Assembly: GCA_022360535.1 (NCBI GenBank)
Contig: JAKSCP010000256.1
Coordinates: 1-7,037 of the forward strand
Origin: Pseudomonadales bacterium
GTDB lineage: Bacteria; Pseudomonadota; Gammaproteobacteria; Pseudomonadales; Pseudohongiellaceae
DNA: 7,037 nt
Reading direction: 5' to 3'
Of the stretch, positions 6,190-7,037 are shown one piece after another. Both the position numbers and the translations under genes were made by a program. The stretch's first letter is position 1; the number at the start of each line of letters is the position of its first letter. The notes below the pieces were generated by a model. That model did no database searches and had not been told where the DNA came from. It saw only the letters and a list, made by a program, of their open reading frames with translations.

Positions 6190-7037
6190 CTACCTACTAA
6201 GTAACTCCTTGCCCAATGTGCCTCGGTCCACCCTATATCCAACGTCATGAATATATTCAGGACCAATCGAAGCCAATGTAGGTGTGCCGCTTCCACGCAT
6301 GGTGATTAACAATTCCCGCTGTAGCAGATCCAGCACTCTTTCTACACCAGCCTGACCAAAAGCACCCAGGCCCCAACAATAAGGACGCCCTATTCCAACC
6401 GCATTCGCACCTAAGGCGAGTGCTTTATAAATATCCGTGCCACGGCGGAATCCACCATCGATAATGATAGGCACTCTGCCATTTACTGCCGCTGCAATTT
6501 CCGGCAAGCACTCGATGCTGCCGCGTCCAGTCTCGGTCGCTCGACCACCATGGTTAGAGACCCATACTGCATCTGCACCATACTGTACAGCGAGTGCCGC
6601 ATCGGTTCCGACTTCGATACCTTTTATGATCACATTCATGTTAGTGACTTCTTTCATGCGACCGATCACATCCCAGGTCAGATTAGGATTGTTTAAACCA
6701 ACACCACGCATATCCAGGCCGTCGAAAATAGGCTTGGCTCTACCGGTATGGCAATTGGAGCAAGTCCGATCGTCTTCCCGCATCATGACGGACTGGGTTT
6801 CGGTGTTGCGCCCACCCGGCAAATCAATGGTAAGACAAACCGAAGTGCACCCGGCAGCTTCAGCCCGTTGCAACATGGCAACGGTGTATTCCCAGCGCGT
6901 AGTTGGATATAGCTGATGCCAGATAGGCTGACCTTTTGCTTCGGCCACCGCTTCCACAGCCGTGGATGATTGGGTGGATAGCACCATATGATGACCTTTC
7001 GCACCTGCGGCCCGGGCGCTGCCTAATTCAGCTTCTG
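6190..7037 (-). CDS. FMN-dependent alpha-hydroxy-acid dehydrogenase/oxidase, 5' end outside window
   Basis: About 282 residues of a TIM-barrel flavoenzyme of the glycolate oxidase / L-lactate dehydrogenase family, which oxidises 2-hydroxy acids to 2-oxo acids. The frame stays open to the right edge and the first visible part (AELGSARAAGAKGHH before MVLST) still matches the family, so roughly the first 100 residues are missing and ATG 6985-6987 is internal. Numbered from that Met, active-site equivalents are Y27 (QLYPT), R60 (DLPGGR), K122 (IIKGI), H146 and R149 (SNHGGR). FMN-phosphate contacts are DGGFRRGTD (177-185) and GIGRP (198-202). All are intact. An insertion after barrel strand 4 contains CSNCH (76-80), a CxxCH motif; related proteins in other proteobacteria seem to share a cysteine pair here. 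The substrate cannot be told. It converges with the XRE gene, 35 bases apart. Confidence 0.93.
   Translation of the reverse strand, partial: EAELGSARAAGAKGHHMVLSTQSSTAVEAVAEAKGQPIWHQLYPTTRWEYTVAMLQRAEAAGCTSVCLTIDLPGGRNTETQSVMMREDDRTCSNCHTGRAKPIFDGLDMRGVGLNNPNLTWDVIGRMKEVTNMNVIIKGIEVGTDAALAVQYGADAVWVSNHGGRATETGRGSIECLPEIAAAVNGRVPIIIDGGFRRGTDIYKALALGANAVGIGRPYCWGLGAFGQAGVERVLDLLQRELLITMRGSGTPTLASIGPEYIHDVGYRVDRGTLGKELLSR

Noticed and set aside
6437..6916. A 159-codon + strand frame antisense to the dehydrogenase gene
   Set aside because: The opposite strand encodes an intact flavoenzyme with all active-site residues; this frame has no recognisable domain.

Overview
The window reads like accessory chromosomal DNA from a free-living gammaproteobacterium. 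This is inferred from gene families and from moderate base composition judged by eye; no species is claimed. It carries seven genes in four transcription blocks plus one intergenic stretch of about 310 bases. No RNA gene, CRISPR array, transposase or insertion sequence was seen.

Block 1 (about 29-1564, + strand) is a compact operon: an ArsR-type winged-helix repressor, an AHSA1-type SRPBCC ligand-binding protein, and a DUF899 thioredoxin-like protein with a CPSC motif. The first two genes overlap by 4 bases and the third starts 3 bases after the second stops. A near-consensus sigma-70 promoter lies directly upstream, and a perfect 7-bp inverted repeat fills the space between its -35 and -10. 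This is the arrangement expected of a repressor that controls its own operon. The promoter position predicts an almost leaderless mRNA. The repressor has no cysteine, so a thiol metal site is unlikely.

Block 2 (1672-2007, + strand) is a single small gene of the DUF6482 type starting with GTG. Its last codons form a strong 9-bp hairpin. It converges on block 3.

Block 3 (5537 down to 2038, - strand) is a two-gene signalling operon. A membrane hybrid histidine kinase (about six membrane helices, coiled coil, PAS, HisKA, HATPase, receiver) overlaps by 4 bases with a response regulator that joins a receiver to an EAL-like domain. The EAL-like domain has lost most hallmark catalytic motifs, so it is probably a binding or docking output rather than an active c-di-GMP phosphodiesterase. 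No HPt domain is visible.

The intergenic region 5538-5851 holds two exact copies of a 10-bp motif on the kinase side and a 6-bp inverted repeat on the side of a small XRE/DUF3693-like regulator (5852-6154, + strand). That regulator converges on the 3' part of an FMN-dependent alpha-hydroxy-acid dehydrogenase (6190-7037, - strand), which runs off the right edge. The dehydrogenase carries a CSNCH motif in its loop insertion.

The best leads are the repressor promoter/operator with its leaderless start, the degenerate REC-EAL output protein of the hybrid kinase, and the CxxCH insertion in the dehydrogenase. No wholly new system is clearly demonstrated.
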